A stretch of DNA of 64,000 nt, taken from the NCBI GenBank assembly GCA_949825025.1, contig OX463781.1:43207469-43271468 (forward strand), in the 5' to 3' direction. The notes under the pieces are model-generated. The model saw nothing but the letters and a program-made list of their open reading frames with translations. It did not search any database and had not been told where the DNA came from. The stretch comes from Siphlonurus alternatus (Eukaryota; Arthropoda; Insecta; Ephemeroptera; Siphlonuridae). Within the stretch, counting starts at the first letter, position 1. Every line of letters begins with the position of its first letter. The position numbers were made by a program, and so were the translations under genes. Positions 62,760 through 64,000 of this stretch are shown piece by piece.

Positions 62760-63085
62760 GGACAACAAACATGAAAAAAAAATATTGCAGAAATGAATAG
62801 AGGGTACCAAATTATGCTACTCTGAGTTTTTTCAGATTTTTTTGAGACCCAGAACTATTTTTAAATAATTAATGAAAATGCGGCCACGCCCCCTGGAGGC
62901 GTCAATAGGCGTCCAGTCTATATCCTTTTTATTAAAAATTCAGGGGTGCCAACTGAAATCACAGGACTTTCAATAATTATTTAAAAATAGTTCCGGGTCT
63001 CAAAAAAATCTGAAAAAACTCAGAGTAGCATAATTTGGTACCCTCTATTCATTTCTGCAATATTTTTTTTTCATGTATGTTATCC
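62760..63085. mobile_element. MITE family E, copy 5 (E-a subtype, best preserved)
   Basis: Terminal repeats of over 100 bases: GGACAACAAACATGAAAA at the left against TTTTCATGTATGTTATCC at the right, then ATATTGCAGAAATGAATAGA, GGGTACCAAATTATGCTACT and onward. The core CCACGCCCCCTGGAGGCGTC is the same as copy 1. Confidence 0.85.
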
Positions 63086-63690
63086 AATTCAGCTCTGAGG
63101 TTTATATTTATCCTGATAAGTAACCGAAAAGAATGGTTGTTATGTTCAATTGGATTTGTATGAAAGAGACAACTAACACAAGCTATATTTTGCTTTTCCA
63201 TTTAATACATCATGAATAATTATTAAAAATGAAAAATTTACATCAAAATTCTGCAAAACGTTTTTTTTTTTCTTTTATTGCAGTATAGAAATATTTTGCA
63301 ATCATTATTTATTATGACTTACATTACAACATTTTTTAATATTTACGAAAATAAAAAATATAAAATTACTTGATACTTTTAGTTTATAAATAAATATAAA
63401 TCATAATTCATAATACCACACAAATTATGTTTTGAAATTTTAATAGAAAATAACGTGTAACCTAATTTAATTATTTCTGGTATATATTCCACTCAAGTGT
63501 AAACAAGAAATATGTTAACCAAAATTAAGAAACTTGAAAAATTGCATATTTAATGCCACTGATAAACAGGTTGTAAAATGCAATGTCAAGACCTTGTTGA
63601 AAATATTTTCTGACATTATTTCAAAATTGTATAGTAAATAAAATTCTGAATTGTGTTGTCCAAATCTGGCTAAAACCTGCGAGAGCTGAT
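63086..63690. other. AT-rich sequence upstream of the putative promoter
   Basis: No repeat recognised. A minus ORF at 63515-63781 overlaps the promoter and is probably chance. Confidence 0.4.
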
Positions 63691-63696
63691 GTGCTA

Positions 63697-63810
63697 TGAC
63701 GTAATGAGTTGTTGTTTGTTGCTGATAAGTACTATCGCTTCTGTGACATTGACTTAGTTTTAGGTATAAAAGGAGAAACAAAACTTTGTATGGAGTATTT
63801 TAAGCTCAGT
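63697..63810 (+). promoter_or_regulatory. Putative RNA polymerase II core promoter
   Basis: TATAAAAG lies at 63765-63772. CTCAGTGC, an arthropod Inr-like TCAGT, lies at 63806-63810, 43 bases from the TATA start. That is longer than the usual 30, so transcription may instead begin near 63796. Upstream are TGACGTAA (CRE/ATF-like, 63697-63704) and GATAAG (63724-63729). Factor binding is inferred from motif shape only. Confidence 0.55.
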
Positions 63811-63828
63811 GCTCCAAGGAACACAATG
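63808..63828 (+). CDS. First exon (5' UTR and ATG only) of an unidentified gene
   Basis: The ATG at 63826-63828, in context AACACAATG, is followed at once by the consensus donor GTAAGT (63829-63834). The first coding exon would then carry only the initiator codon. Insect genes for secreted proteins, cuticular proteins for example, commonly have a TATA promoter, a short 5' UTR and an intron that separates the first one to four codons from the rest. That makes a cuticle-type or other secreted product a reasonable guess, no more. No downstream exon is visible in the last 166 bases, so the body lies outside the window. Confidence 0.5.
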
Positions 63829-64000
63829 GTAAGTAATACTTTTTGTTGTGATCTATAAATTGTTGTAGCACATCATGTCATGAAATATTTTTATAATTTT
63901 CGATATGTATAAACCAGGTTTTACAGTTTAAATTTTCTACAATGATATTTCTATATACAAAAGGAATTAAGGGGTGATGCATTATAATAGTTATAATAAA

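Overview
The window is intergenic, very AT-rich eukaryotic DNA. It is full of transposon remnants, MITE-like foldback elements, SINEs, LINE 3' ends and long microsatellites, and it holds a 200-N assembly gap. The style suggests an arthropod, probably an insect: 5S-rRNA-derived SINEs with the tail reading GCAAATGCTGGGAC, long (CT)n/(GA)n tracts, many TA- and TTAA-flanked MITEs, and a LINE C-terminus of the YNTRN...NKLP type. I cannot name the species. There is no bacterial-style gene organisation, and no complete host protein-coding gene is visible.

Layout. 1-13 kb: the tail of an unidentified ORF, a 5S-derived SINE, a large foldback, MITEs A1, K, J, B1 and F1, paired (GA)n/(CT)n tracts, one candidate internal exon (8290-8381), a 1-kb AGTAC-rich element, and two neighbouring copies of MITE family E. 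13-25 kb: SINE tails, a CpG-rich minisatellite at 18.6-18.9 kb, MITEs D1, B2, C2, A2, C1 and B3, and more (CT)n. 25-32 kb: mostly plain AT-rich sequence with a speculative short ORF at 27.6 kb. 32.3-39.7 kb: the most interesting region, a nested stack. A LINE reading frame is interrupted by a 6.96-kb DNA transposon. That transposon has 460-bp terminal inverted repeats, a 3-bp duplication and a decayed transposase gene that resembles the XPG-nuclease/cysteine-rich type (AcademX-like). It is itself interrupted by an approximately 3.8-kb element made mainly of one giant palindrome. 42-47.8 kb: a TTAA-flanked palindromic MITE, a tRNA-Gly-like sequence and microsatellites. 49.6-63.1 kb: further MITE copies (A3, D2, F2, G, H, F3, M, E2), two LINE 3' ends and the second 5S SINE.

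The last 250 bases look like the start of a real host gene on the + strand: a TATAAAAG box, an Inr-like CTCAGTGC, and an ATG placed directly against a GTAAGT splice donor. The rest of that gene would lie beyond the window.

The features do not form one pathway. The coherent functional units are the nested transposon (ends plus transposase remnant), the non-autonomous families that depended on transposases encoded elsewhere, and the putative promoter at the right edge. Repeat boundaries come from reading inverted repeats by eye. Class assignments rest on terminal motif, target-site duplication and, in two cases, recognisable protein fragments.
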